Of a DNA stretch of 33,593 nt, positions 1-8,365 are shown one piece after another. A program made the position numbers and the translations under genes. Origin of the DNA: an uncultured bacterium (lineage in GTDB: Bacteria; Bacillota; Bacilli; Lactobacillales; Lactobacillaceae); the NCBI GenBank assembly GCA_905214235.1, contig CAJMLF010000022.1:1-33593 (forward strand), in the 5' to 3' direction. Below the pieces are notes generated by a model that was given only the letters and a program-made list of their open reading frames with translations, did no database searches and was not told the origin of the DNA. Every line of letters starts with the position of its first letter. Position 1 is the first letter of the stretch.

Positions 1-53
1 AAGTCTATCACAAATGACTTTTTTATTTTTCTAACTTAATTTTACAAACCGCG

Positions 54-97
54 ACAAAAAATGCCTAAAATCCCCGTTATTAAAGGATTTTAGGCAT
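54..97 (-). terminator. Rho-independent terminator of ctsR-clpC
   Basis: A 13-bp perfect inverted repeat (arms 61-73 and 85-97, ATGCCTAAAATCC type) is followed on the minus strand by a run of five T. It lies just after the clpC stop codon, so it ends the ctsR-clpC transcript. Confidence 0.85.
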
Positions 98-101
98 TAT
101 C

Positions 102-2603
102 CTAGTGACTAATTTTTACTAATTTAGGAGTTGTGGACTGTTTGTCCTTAACTTTGATCGTAATCTGACCCTGGTGCGCGCCCACGGTAACGGTGTCACC
201 GCTAGCAATTTGGCCATCAATCAGTGCCGTGCTGAGGTCGTCTTCAATCTTATCCTGGATGGCCCGCCGTAATGGCCGGGCCCCATATTCGGGGTCATAG
301 CCAACGGTTGCAATCAAATCAACTGCTGCAGGAGTAACCCGGAGTTTGATTCCTTGTTCTGCTACCCGGTCACGGAGCTCATTGGTCATCAACTTGACGA
401 TTTGGTGTAACTCATTCTTGTTCAGGGAATGGAAGATAATCGTCTCGTCAATCCGGTTCAAAAATTCTGGCCGGAAGTGGAGCTTCAGTTGCTGGCGAAT
501 TGCGGCTGCCATTGCGTTGTAGTCTTGACTGATGTCCTTGGCCCCAAAGCCGACTTCCTTCTCGTCCTGGAGCTGGGTGGCCCCCAGGTTAGAAGTCATG
601 ATAATGATGGTGTTGCGGAAGTCAACCCGCCGGCCCTTTGAATCCGTCAGGTAGCCATCGTCCAGGACCTGCAGGAGGAGGTTGAAGACATCAGGGTGCG
701 CCTTTTCTGCTTCATCGAGCAGGACAACCGAGTACGGGTGCTGACGAACCTTCTCGGTTAACTGGCCACCCTCGTCGTAACCAACGTAACCAGGGGCAGC
801 CCCAATCAACCGGCTAGTGCTGTACTTTTCCATGTACTCGGACATGTCAATTCGGATCATGTTATCTTCGGAGCCAAACATTGCCTCACCCAGGGCCTTG
901 GCTAGTTCAGTCTTCCCCACCCCGGTTGGCCCCAGGAACATGAAGGAGCCAATTGGCCGGTTAGGATTCTTCAAGCCGCTTCGGGCCCGCCGGATGGCCT
1001 TGGCAACAGCGTCAACGGCCTCGTCTTGGCCAATTACCCGCTTGTGAAGGACCTTTTCGAGGTTAATCAAGCGGTCACTTTCACTCCGTTTAAGCTGCGT
1101 CAGTGGAACGCCAGTCCATTCAGCAACAATTTTGGCGACATCTTCGCCAGTGACCTTAAGACGGTAATGCTGCTGACCGTTGTCCTGCTGGCTGTCTTCC
1201 CGTTCCTCTTGCTGGTTCAGCTTAGCACGAAGGGTGAGTTCCTTTTCGCGCAAGGCCGCGGCCTTATCAAAGTCCTGTTCCTCGATTGCGTCCTCTTTTT
1301 GAGCCTGGAGGTCAGTGATCTGGTCCGCTAAAGATGGCTGGTGCTGCTTATTTTCCTCTGCATTGATCCGCACCATAGCCGCCGACTCGTCCATCAAGTC
1401 AATTGCCTTATCCGGCAGGAAACGGTCAGAAATATAACGGTCGGAAAGTTTAACGGCCTGCTCCAGCGCATCATCAGTGATCTTGGCATGGTGGTGGGCT
1501 TCATAGCGGGGCCGTAAGCCCTTCAGAATTGCCAGCGAATCTTCTGGGGTTGGTTCATCAACCTGGACAGTTGCAAACCGCCGTTCCAAAGCCGCATCAG
1601 ATTCAATGTACTTTTGGTATTCATCGAGGGTCGTTGCCCCAATTGTTTGGAGTTCACCTCGGGCCAGCGCCGGTTTAAGAATATTGGAAGCGTCAATCGC
1701 TCCCTCAGCACCACCGGCCCCGATAAGGGTGTGTAATTCATCAATAAAGAGGATGACGTGGCCGTCCGCCTGAATTTCATCGATGACCTTTTTAAGACGG
1801 TTTTCGAATTCACCACGGTATTTGGTTCCGGCAACCAGTGAACCCATATCCAAAACCATCAGCCGCTTATTAGCCAGTTCGGACGGGACCAGGCCCTTGA
1901 CCATCCGCTGGGCGAGCCCTTCGGCAATTGCGGTCTTACCAACCCCTGGTTCACCGATCAGGACCGGGTTGTTCTTTGTCCGCCGGCTGAGGATCTGTTC
2001 GGTCCGTTTGATTTCCTTATTCCTACCAACGACGGGATCCAACTTATCGTCGCGGGCCATGGCAGTCAGGTCACGGGCCAACTTATCGAGGGTTGGCGTT
2101 CCACTCTTGCGGTTGGCAGCCGCAGCCCGGTTTCGGCCAGCCTGGTGAAGCTGACTCTCCGCTACGCCCAGCCGCCGAAGGGTTACTTTACGAACCTGAC
2201 GAGGTAAAACGTCAAGGCTGTACAAAATTCGTGATGACAGGACACTCTCGTCCGCAATCAGCGCCAGCAGGATGTGTTCGGTCCCAATCTTTAGGGCGTG
2301 CATCTGCTGAGCCTCTTGGCCGGCAAGGTTTAGAACCTGCTTGGCCTTTGGGGAGTACGGAAGGTAGTCAGCCGGACCCAACTGGTCGAGGGTGCCATAA
2401 CCAATCAGGCGTTCAATTTCTTCACGGATATCGTCGCTGGTAATTGAGAATTGTTCAAAAATTTTGTTAGCAATGCCATCCTTGTCCATTGCAAGGGCTA
2501 ATAGAAGGTGTTCTGTTCCTACTGCTTGGTGTTTAAAGTATTTAGCCTGCTCATGAGCAATCATTAAAACATGTTTGGCACTTGGGGTAAACATGTTATC
2601 CAT
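102..2603 (-). CDS. clpC: ClpC, ATP-dependent Clp protease ATP-binding subunit
   Basis: AAA+ unfoldase that, in characterised Firmicutes, feeds substrates to ClpP in the cytoplasm. Numbered from the ATG at 2603, the protein has two N-terminal Clp repeats (about 1-145), a first ATPase with Walker A GEPGVGKT near 217-224 and Walker B FIDE near 286, a UVR-type coiled coil near 430-460, and a second ATPase with GPTGVGKT near 558-565. The length (833 aa) is normal for ClpC. A TTG two codons upstream (2609) is only 4 nt from the AAGGG ribosome binding site, while the ATG at 2603 is about 10 nt away, so I prefer the ATG (MDNMF). It follows ctsR by 15 nt in one operon and is expected to be repressed by CtsR. 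The mcsA and mcsB genes found between these two in Bacillus are absent. Confidence 0.96.
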   Translation of the reverse strand: MDNMFTPSAKHVLMIAHEQAKYFKHQAVGTEHLLLALAMDKDGIANKIFEQFSITSDDIREEIERLIGYGTLDQLGPADYLPYSPKAKQVLNLAGQEAQQMHALKIGTEHILLALIADESVLSSRILYSLDVLPRQVRKVTLRRLGVAESQLHQAGRNRAAAANRKSGTPTLDKLARDLTAMARDDKLDPVVGRNKEIKRTEQILSRRTKNNPVLIGEPGVGKTAIAEGLAQRMVKGLVPSELANKRLMVLDMGSLVAGTKYRGEFENRLKKVIDEIQADGHVILFIDELHTLIGAGGAEGAIDASNILKPALARGELQTIGATTLDEYQKYIESDAALERRFATVQVDEPTPEDSLAILKGLRPRYEAHHHAKITDDALEQAVKLSDRYISDRFLPDKAIDLMDESAAMVRINAEENKQHQPSLADQITDLQAQKEDAIEEQDFDKAAALREKELTLRAKLNQQEEREDSQQDNGQQHYRLKVTGEDVAKIVAEWTGVPLTQLKRSESDRLINLEKVLHKRVIGQDEAVDAVAKAIRRARSGLKNPNRPIGSFMFLGPTGVGKTELAKALGEAMFGSEDNMIRIDMSEYMEKYSTSRLIGAAPGYVGYDEGGQLTEKVRQHPYSVVLLDEAEKAHPDVFNLLLQVLDDGYLTDSKGRRVDFRNTIIIMTSNLGATQLQDEKEVGFGAKDISQDYNAMAAAIRQQLKLHFRPEFLNRIDETIIFHSLNKNELHQIVKLMTNELRDRVAEQGIKLRVTPAAVDLIATVGYDPEYGARPLRRAIQDKIEDDLSTALIDGQIASGDTVTVGAHQGQITIKVKDKQSTTPKLVKISH

Positions 2604-2618
2604 TAGCAATCATCCCTT

Positions 2619-3086
2619 CTAACTTTCATACCGTAACCGGTTTAACAGTGAAATCAATACTCTCGCTCTCAGTTGGGCCTCAACAGTCGTGTTACCAACG
2701 TCTAAGGTCTGCTTAGAAAGGGCCACCAACATCAGGTCCCCTTCCCGCTGTGTAATTACCTTTTCGTCGTAGAGCGTCTGGACAATGGCAAAGGCGTCCC
2801 GTTCACGAATTGAGTCGCCAATTGCTTGGATTAACGAGTTTAACACGTCAACGTTATCAAGTAAATTAACCCGCTCAATCCGGATGTAGCCGCCGCCCCC
2901 ACGCTTACTCTTCACCAGGTAACCGTTCTGAATGGTAAACCGGGTCTTAATCACGTAGTTAATCTGTGAGGGGACCACGTCAAAATGGTTAGCAATCTCT
3001 GACCGACGAATCTCAATCTGGGCAGAGTTGCCGAGAATTTCTTTTAAATATGCTTCAATCACATCCGAAATGCTCTTATTTTCCAT
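2619..3086 (-). CDS. ctsR: CtsR, class III heat-shock repressor
   Basis: Winged helix-turn-helix repressor of clp genes, and probably autoregulated. The protein (155 aa from the chosen start) has the N-terminal CtsR HTH (about 1-55) and the hallmark glycine-rich wing RGGGGYIRI, with arginine at 62, the wing position that contacts DNA in characterised CtsR proteins. An in-frame ATG at 3101 overlaps the GGAGG ribosome binding site itself, so the start is the ATG at 3086 (MENKSIS), 8 nt after GGAGG. It is the first gene of the ctsR-clpC operon, with a consensus-like promoter and CtsR box just upstream. No mcsA/mcsB lies nearby, so release of repression probably relies on CtsR's own thermosensing (inference). 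Confidence 0.95.
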   Translation of the reverse strand: MENKSISDVIEAYLKEILGNSAQIEIRRSEIANHFDVVPSQINYVIKTRFTIQNGYLVKSKRGGGGYIRIERVNLLDNVDVLNSLIQAIGDSIRERDAFAIVQTLYDEKVITQREGDLMLVALSKQTLDVGNTTVEAQLRARVLISLLNRLRYES

Positions 3087-3103
3087 TTGTTCACCCTCCA
3101 TTT

Positions 3104-3157
3104 ACTGACTAATCTTGACCATTATTTTATCATAAGTCACCCTTTTTTCCCATCCAA
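3104..3157 (-). promoter_or_regulatory. ctsR promoter with CtsR box
   Basis: On the minus strand a -35 TTGGAT (3152-3157) is 17 bp from a -10 TATGAT (3129-3134). Downstream of the -10, at 3104-3120, is a tandem heptad GGTCAAG-ATT-AGTCAGT that closely matches the CtsR operator (A/GGTCAAA-N3-A/GGTCAAA). The placement fits autorepression by blocking early transcription. Confidence 0.8.
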
Positions 3158-3170
3158 AACGCTTAACGCT

Positions 3171-3205
3171 TAAAGAAAAAGAGACCGGCAACGCCAGTCT
3201 CTTTT
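3171..3205 (-). terminator. Terminator downstream of adhP / structured RNA candidate
   Basis: The stem AAAAGAGAC...GTCTCTTTT (3177-3185 and 3197-3205) with inner GC pairs is followed on the minus strand by TTTTTCTTTAAG. It ends transcripts coming from adhP and from the structured segment at 3213-3306. Confidence 0.8.
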
Positions 3206-3212
3206 GAAAGTC

Positions 3213-3306
3213 ACACATAACAGACCACATCGTCGGGCATGAACAATGGCCGAGCCGTGCCCTGTCAACCATCATTCTGAGTCCAGTCCATGTAGCTGTT
3301 ATGTGT
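3213..3306 (-). ncRNA. Candidate structured small RNA, family unknown
   Basis: An 11-bp perfect inverted repeat (3213-3223 with 3296-3306) closes the segment and extends by six more pairs (3225-3230 with 3290-3295). Inside, on the minus strand, 3277-3269 can pair with 3249-3241 (nine pairs, two G-U), and loop bases 3262-3258 (GGGCA) can pair with 3239-3235 (TGCCC), the order of an H-type pseudoknot. The wobble pairs are allowed only in minus-strand RNA, which suggests that strand is the functional one. A terminator follows directly. It could be a 3' UTR element of adhP or a separate RNA. I do not recognise it as a known family and see no strong dedicated promoter. Confidence 0.4.
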
Positions 3307-3344
3307 TTTCTTATTTATAGATTAATCGATGTTAAGCGTGATGC

Positions 3345-4367
3345 TTACTTTTCGAGGGAGAAGTCAACAACGTTCCGACCAACAACCTTGTTGTCCTTCA
3401 GTTCTTGAATCATGTCGTTGATTTCAGAAAGCTTCCGGGTGTGAACGATTGGGTGAACCTTACCTTCAGCACCGAATTGGAAACATTCAGCCAGGTCTTG
3501 ACGGGTACCAACCAAGGAACCAGCAACGATAATCCCATCAAGAACGGTCTTAGCGATGTTCAGCTTCATGTCACCTTGTGGAAGGGCAACCGCAACTAAG
3601 CGGCCGTCTGGACGAAGGGAGTTGACAGCTTGGTCGAAGGCAGCGGTAGTAACAGCAGTAACAACTGCGGCGTGAACACCGCCAACCTTTTCTTGAATTT
3701 GTTCATCAACGTTGTTGTCGTGACGGTTGATGCAGATTTCAGCACCGTTTTCCTTAGCGGCCTTCAGCTTGTCTTCGTTACCATCAACGGCGATAACGTG
3801 AGCGCCAAAGACGTTGTGGGCAAATTGAATACCAAGGTTACCAAGGCCACCAGCACCAACGATTGATACCCATTGACCAGGCTTGATGTCAGCAACCTTC
3901 AGGGCCTTGTACATGGTAACACCGGCACAAGTCAGGGAAGTAGCTTCAACAGGGTCCAGACCTTCTGGAACCTTAACAGCGTAGTCAGCTGGAACGATAC
4001 ATTGTTGAGCCATTGCACCGTCGGCAGTGTAACCAGCGTTCAGGACGTTACGGCAAAGAGTTTCACGACCAGTCAGGCAGTATTCACAGTGGCCACAGCC
4101 CTTGAAGAACCAAGCGATTGATACCCGGTCCCCAACCTTCAAACTAGTAACGCCAGGAGCAACCTTGGATACACGGCCAACACCTTCGTGACCAATGATC
4201 CGACCAGGCTTCTTACCGAAGTCACCGGCAGCACAGTGCAGGTCAGTGTGACAAAGACCACAGTATTCCATGTCAACTAAAGCTTCACCAGGCTTCAAAT
4301 CACGAAGCTTAACATCCTTAACAGTAACGTATCCATCTACTGGATCATTAATAACAGCAGCTTTCAT
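3345..4367 (-). CDS. adhP: Zinc-dependent alcohol dehydrogenase AdhP
   Basis: Medium-chain zinc alcohol dehydrogenase, reversibly converting primary alcohols and aldehydes with NAD(H); in heterofermenters this regenerates NAD+ by reducing acetaldehyde. Catalytic zinc ligands are visible at C39 (YCGLCHTD), H60-E61 (GHEGVG) and C147; structural zinc ligands are C91, C94, C97 and C105. The Rossmann motif GAGGLG spans 171-176. The length (340 aa) is standard. The ATG is preceded by AGAAGGAG. The gene is monocistronic, with AT-rich sequence upstream. It is followed by a structured RNA candidate and a terminator. Confidence 0.93.
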   Translation of the reverse strand: MKAAVINDPVDGYVTVKDVKLRDLKPGEALVDMEYCGLCHTDLHCAAGDFGKKPGRIIGHEGVGRVSKVAPGVTSLKVGDRVSIAWFFKGCGHCEYCLTGRETLCRNVLNAGYTADGAMAQQCIVPADYAVKVPEGLDPVEATSLTCAGVTMYKALKVADIKPGQWVSIVGAGGLGNLGIQFAHNVFGAHVIAVDGNEDKLKAAKENGAEICINRHDNNVDEQIQEKVGGVHAAVVTAVTTAAFDQAVNSLRPDGRLVAVALPQGDMKLNIAKTVLDGIIVAGSLVGTRQDLAECFQFGAEGKVHPIVHTRKLSEINDMIQELKDNKVVGRNVVDFSLEK

Positions 4368-4636
4368 AAGCTAAGATCTCCTTCTCAAAGACATGTTATA
4401 TTTTTCACAATTATTATGATATCAGAATCAGTTAATTTTTTAAAGCCCGTTTTGAATAATTTTATTAACTGCAATCAAACCATTTCCTATTAAATCGGCA
4501 ATGACAGCGTTGTTATAACATTTAGGTAAGTTAAACCAATTATAAAAAAATTATTATATCATTGATAAAAAGTAACTAAATTGCGAATACCGTCACAATT
4601 ATTTAACCAGTTGCTTGGGAATACCCTGCCCAGCAC

Positions 4637-5326
4637 CTACCTTCCAACGTCGTATAGTTGGCGCAGTGTCTTGCGGTCGTTATGCGTAATCCCCGTCCGG
4701 ATATTGCGGGGAATCATCACGCTGTGCATGTATTCAGGGGCGTGGGCTAGCCCCAATGCATGACCCAATTCGTGTTCGGCAACCTCCGTCCGAAAAGAAC
4801 GACTGGCGTAGTCCAGGTGGCTGGCATCCAGGGTTGATCGGGCTTGAATCAAGGCATGTGTATCAGGGTTATACTCCGTATTCGTCGACCCCAATTGGGC
4901 AGAAACGTAGCCAACCCCTGGAGCGGCCCCATTATTAGAAAGGGAGCCGTCACGGGCAATAATGTCGGCTTGTCCCTCGCTGGAACACCACTTAATGTGC
5001 ACAGCCCCGGTACGGTTCCAAGCCTTGACCGCCCCTTTAAAGGCCTGCTGGATAGGCCGGTCCGAAGTATCCATATAAATCTTTAGCTTACGCGTCGGCC
5101 ACCGGTAGTTTTCAATCGGGGTCGGTGTATTGGTGGGTAAGTAAAGGCGGTGTTTGCTAGCCCGAACTGCCTGGGACGAATCGTCATACGTGGAAAGTTG
5201 ACCATCGTCGGGAGTGTTGAAGACGGATGGCTGCCCCGCCGTTGGGATGCCGTCTGCCGCAACATGCAGTGGCGAAACCAGCATTCCCACCAGGATGCTG
5301 ACAATTATCAATAGACGCTTTTTCAT
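4637..5326 (-). CDS. Secreted matrixin-like zinc metalloprotease
   Basis: Predicted exported protease of the metzincin clan. Residues 1-25 form a signal peptide (KKR, hydrophobic core, VAA-D cleavage region, no lipobox cysteine). The catalytic zinc motif HELGHALGLAH lies at about 185-195, followed by a Met-turn (HSVM) nine residues later, which together are diagnostic of the matrixin/metzincin fold. The central AFKGAVKAWNRTG stretch matches the helix preceding the catalytic site in matrixins. At 229 aa it is little more than a catalytic domain. I see no classic cysteine-switch prodomain and no cell-wall anchor. GGAGGAG precedes the ATG at 5326; a TTG one codon earlier is possible. Substrate unknown; a surface or gut-protein role would be inference. 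Confidence 0.85.
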   Translation of the reverse strand: MKKRLLIIVSILVGMLVSPLHVAADGIPTAGQPSVFNTPDDGQLSTYDDSSQAVRASKHRLYLPTNTPTPIENYRWPTRKLKIYMDTSDRPIQQAFKGAVKAWNRTGAVHIKWCSSEGQADIIARDGSLSNNGAAPGVGYVSAQLGSTNTEYNPDTHALIQARSTLDASHLDYASRSFRTEVAEHELGHALGLAHAPEYMHSVMIPRNIRTGITHNDRKTLRQLYDVGR

Positions 5327-5521
5327 CAACTTTCTCCTCCCTATTACAATAGTTTAATCAGATTAATAATTTTAAAGTTACAAATTACTTAATATTTTGC
5401 CCCTATTTTGTAATATTTTTTAATAGTAAAATAATCCAATTTACACACAAATGACCAATTAAACTGATGTGATAGATATGTTCGGTTTTTCTAACCGTAG
5501 AATGAAGGGAAGGTCTTATTT

Positions 5522-6292
5522 ATGGCAAATCGACTAAGTAATAAAGTGGCATTAATTACTGGGGCAGCTAGCGGGCAGGGAGCTGCTGAAACGGAGCTCT
5601 TTATTAAAGAGGGTGCCAAGGTGATTGCAACCGACATTAATACTAAGCTCCTCAACCAGCGGGCCGAAACTTTATCTAAACAATACGGCGACGTTATTTT
5701 ACCATTAGAACTCGACGTTACCAAAGAAGATGACTGGGCTGCTGCCGTTAAGGAAAGCATTAAGAAGTTCGGTAAGATTGATATCCTGGTAAACAACGCC
5801 GGGATTGGGGTGACCGATAGCACTTCCGGGCTCACTGACTCCACCGTGGCTGATTGGTACAAGTTCATGAACACCAACGCCATGGCCCACTTTTTGGGGA
5901 TGAAACACGTTGTTCCCCAAATGAAGGAAAACGGTGGTGGTTCCATCATCAACATTTCCTCCCTTGCCAGTGTGCAAGGGATCGCGGGGGCCTCACCTTA
6001 CACTGCCTCCAAGGGGGCGTCACGTGCCTTTACCAAGGGAGCTGCCCGCGACCTCGGTAAATACAATATTCGGGTTAACTCCGTCCTGCCCGGCTGGATT
6101 GTTACCCCAATGATGCAGGCATTTACCCCTAACAAGAAAATGCTTGATTCATTGATTGAAGGGATTCCGCTCGGCCACCTTGGTGATCCAGAAGACGTTG
6201 CCTACCCGGTCCTCTTCTTAGCCAGTGACGAAGCCAAGTACGTTAACGGTGCAGAATTGATCGTTGATGGTGGCCAGTCCGTCCGGGGCTAG
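5522..6292 (+). CDS. Short-chain dehydrogenase/reductase (SDR) family oxidoreductase
   Basis: Classical SDR of 256 aa. The cofactor motif TGAASGQG spans 13-20, an aspartate after the second strand (D38, ATDIN) suggests NAD(H) preference, NNAG lies at 91-94, and the catalytic Ser (146/147), Tyr160 and Lys164 (YTASK) are all present. The sequence resembles carbonyl reductases and R-specific alcohol dehydrogenases of lactobacilli, but the substrate cannot be read from the sequence; annotations such as 3-oxoacyl-ACP reductase or glucose dehydrogenase would be over-precise. AAGGGAAGG precedes the ATG. The gene is alone on the plus strand and ends at a strong terminator shared with the convergent glycerate kinase gene. 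Confidence 0.9.
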   Translation: MANRLSNKVALITGAASGQGAAETELFIKEGAKVIATDINTKLLNQRAETLSKQYGDVILPLELDVTKEDDWAAAVKESIKKFGKIDILVNNAGIGVTDSTSGLTDSTVADWYKFMNTNAMAHFLGMKHVVPQMKENGGGSIINISSLASVQGIAGASPYTASKGASRAFTKGAARDLGKYNIRVNSVLPGWIVTPMMQAFTPNKKMLDSLIEGIPLGHLGDPEDVAYPVLFLASDEAKYVNGAELIVDGGQSVRG

Positions 6293-6316
6293 TTGAGTAA
6301 ATATAAATCATACTAT

Positions 6317-6365
6317 AAAGCGGTCGTTAGTGTTCGATGATTTGAACACTAACGACCGCTTTTTC
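6317..6365 (+). terminator. Bidirectional terminator between SDR and glycerate kinase genes
   Basis: A 17-19 bp near-perfect stem (arms 6317-6335 and 6344-6362) with an 8-nt loop is followed by T-rich sequence on the plus strand and by TTTAT on the minus strand. It serves both convergent genes. Confidence 0.85.
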
Positions 6366-7510
6366 TAGTGCCTGCTTGCCTTAATCAACCGGGCAACATT
6401 TTCTGCCGTCTGCGCAATGTCTACCGGGGCATCTTCCAACGCCCGTTCGAGGGGTTTAGCTCCCGCCGGTGTAGCAAAGATTGCGTCAATTGCGTCTGCC
6501 GTGTAGAGGCTCTCAACACCCTTACCAATATTCCCCACCAGAACAATCACCGGTGCCTGGGGTGCGACCGCCTTGCAGGCCTTGGCAACGCCATACGGGG
6601 TCTTACCAAACTTGGTTTGGAAGTCAATTTCCCCCTCACCGGTGAAGACAAAGTCCGCGCCGGCAGCCTTTTCTTGGAGTCTGCTGGCCGCAATAACCAG
6701 GTCAACACCGTGTTGCATCTGGGCATTAGTAAATGCCAGCAGGCCAGCGCCCAGGCCACCAGCCGCCCCAGCACCGGCAAACTTCTCAACCACCTTGCCG
6801 GTATCACGGGTAATCACCGCGGCATAGTGGTGAAGGTTGCTGTCAAGAATCTTAACCATCTCTGGGGTGGCACCCTTTTGCGGGCCAAAGACGGGTGCCG
6901 CACCGTCAGGACCCGTTAACGGGTTCGTAACGTCAGAGGCAATTGCAATTGTGGTGTGGGCAATTCGCGGGTCAACTTGGGAAACATCAATCCGGGCGAG
7001 GTCAGCAAGGGCCACACCACCGAAGCCGATTGGCTGGCCATCAGCCTTTAAGAGACGGGCCCCCAGTGCCTGGGCCATTCCGGCACCGCCATCAACGGTT
7101 GCACTTCCCCCAATCCCGATGATAATTTTCTTGGCTCCCTGGTTAATGGCATCAAGGATCAACTCACCGGTCCCATAGGTTGTCGCCACCAGGGGGTTAG
7201 CGGTTTGGTCATTAATGAACTGAATTCCACTAGCTGCGGCCATTTCAATTACCGCTGTTTTACCATCCCCCAGGATGCCGTAATACGCATCGACTAGTTG
7301 GTTGAGGGGGTTATGTACCCGGGCGGTGACCAGCTTACCGGCCGTTGCATCGACCAGGGATTGGACCGTCCCCTCACCACCATCCGCCATCGGGACGAGG
7401 ACGTATTCGGCATTTGGAAAGACGCGCTTGATCCCCGTAGCCATCGTCTTAGCGGCCTCCTTGGCGGTTAAGCCACCCTTAAATGAATCTGGAGCAATTA
7501 CAAACTTCAT
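6365..7510 (-). CDS. glxK: Glycerate kinase
   Basis: Type I glycerate kinase, phosphorylating D-glycerate with ATP to a phosphoglycerate that enters glycolysis. Family features are the N-terminal APDSFKG (6-12), VPMADGGEGT (39-48), the glycine-rich GIGGSATVDGGAG (132-144) and TGEGEIDFQT near 290. The length (381 aa) is typical. AGAAGGA precedes the ATG. It is the third gene of a minus-strand set with the SGNH hydrolase (53 nt upstream) and the flavoprotein, probably one operon, since no terminator separates them. No glycerate-forming enzyme lies nearby, so the source of its substrate is unclear. The choice between the names glxK and garK is arbitrary. Confidence 0.92.
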   Translation of the reverse strand: MKFVIAPDSFKGGLTAKEAAKTMATGIKRVFPNAEYVLVPMADGGEGTVQSLVDATAGKLVTARVHNPLNQLVDAYYGILGDGKTAVIEMAAASGIQFINDQTANPLVATTYGTGELILDAINQGAKKIIIGIGGSATVDGGAGMAQALGARLLKADGQPIGFGGVALADLARIDVSQVDPRIAHTTIAIASDVTNPLTGPDGAAPVFGPQKGATPEMVKILDSNLHHYAAVITRDTGKVVEKFAGAGAAGGLGAGLLAFTNAQMQHGVDLVIAASRLQEKAAGADFVFTGEGEIDFQTKFGKTPYGVAKACKAVAPQAPVIVLVGNIGKGVESLYTADAIDAIFATPAGAKPLERALEDAPVDIAQTAENVARLIKASRH

Positions 7511-7563
7511 GGTGTATTCCTTCTCTTGCTATATGTAATGCATGGACCTGTGCAAAACGTCTT

Positions 7564-8349
7564 TCAGCCGATCTTTTCCAATGCTTCTTCAAAAATCGGC
7601 AACCATTTCTCCCGGTAGCCGGCCCGGGTTGGGTGAATTTGGTCGGCCATGTATAGGGAAGCCGTGCCGTGCGGGACTTGCTCATCATGGTAAAGGTCAA
7701 TGATATTAAACTGCCACTTTGCCTGTAACTCAAAGAGGCGGTCAACCATTTGCCCGTAAAGCTGGTTGTCGTAACGGGGGTTGGTGTAAACAAAAACCGG
7801 CACGTGCCAAGTCTTTCTTACATAGTCAAGGATATCCTCGATGGCTCCCGTGATGGTCTTAACATCGTAATGACCATCCTGACTGACTTTCCCCAGCAGG
7901 CCAGCCGTTCCCTTGGCGTCGTTAGTGGATAGTTGGAGGACAAAAGCATCTAACTCTGCTGACCGGTCAATCTTTTGCAGGCGCGCAACATAGGAGTCAT
8001 GGGGAAAGTAGGTATCCTTATCCACCAGTGTGGTTCCCGAGACAGCTTCTTTAATCGCCACTACGCCATCCTTCTTGACCAGGTAGTCCACAAATGATTC
8101 GCCCAGCGCGCCGTAGCCAAAGGTCACCGAGCTGCCCAGAAAGGCAATTTGCTTCCCCAACAAAGGTGACGGTGAGGCTTTAGTTGCGTTGACACCGTAC
8201 TTTGCGGCATTGCCAGGAAGGCGACGCAGGTGTTCTAAGGCCTGGGTGAACTGGGGACGGTTGAACCGGGACAAATCTTCTTTAATCTCATCTAGAGCGT
8301 CCTGTGATAGTTCGTTTTCAGTTTGTAATTTCTCTAAGATATTTTCCAT
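7564..8349 (-). CDS. SGNH/GDSL-family hydrolase
   Basis: Predicted cytoplasmic esterase/lipase-type serine hydrolase of 261 aa. Block I is FLGSSVTFG (70-78; likely nucleophile S74), block II glycine lies in SGTT (104-107), block III in STND (N143), and the catalytic Asp/His pair is DQIH (D236, H239). There is no signal peptide, and the first 60 residues are an extra charged helical region before the fold. The ATG follows AAAGAGG. It starts 16 nt after the flavoprotein stop and precedes glycerate kinase, so it is probably co-transcribed with both. The true substrate is unknown; deacylation of a sugar or glycerol ester is compatible but not shown. Confidence 0.85.
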   Translation of the reverse strand: MENILEKLQTENELSQDALDEIKEDLSRFNRPQFTQALEHLRRLPGNAAKYGVNATKASPSPLLGKQIAFLGSSVTFGYGALGESFVDYLVKKDGVVAIKEAVSGTTLVDKDTYFPHDSYVARLQKIDRSAELDAFVLQLSTNDAKGTAGLLGKVSQDGHYDVKTITGAIEDILDYVRKTWHVPVFVYTNPRYDNQLYGQMVDRLFELQAKWQFNIIDLYHDEQVPHGTASLYMADQIHPTRAGYREKWLPIFEEALEKIG

Positions 8350-8365
8350 TTGTTAACCTCTTTAG

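Noticed and set aside
4394..4409. Possible Rex operator upstream of adhP (TTGTGAAAAATATAAC on the minus strand)
   Set aside because: Only the left half matches TTGTGAAATATTTCACAA; the right half is too degenerate to report, although Rex control of adh genes is plausible.
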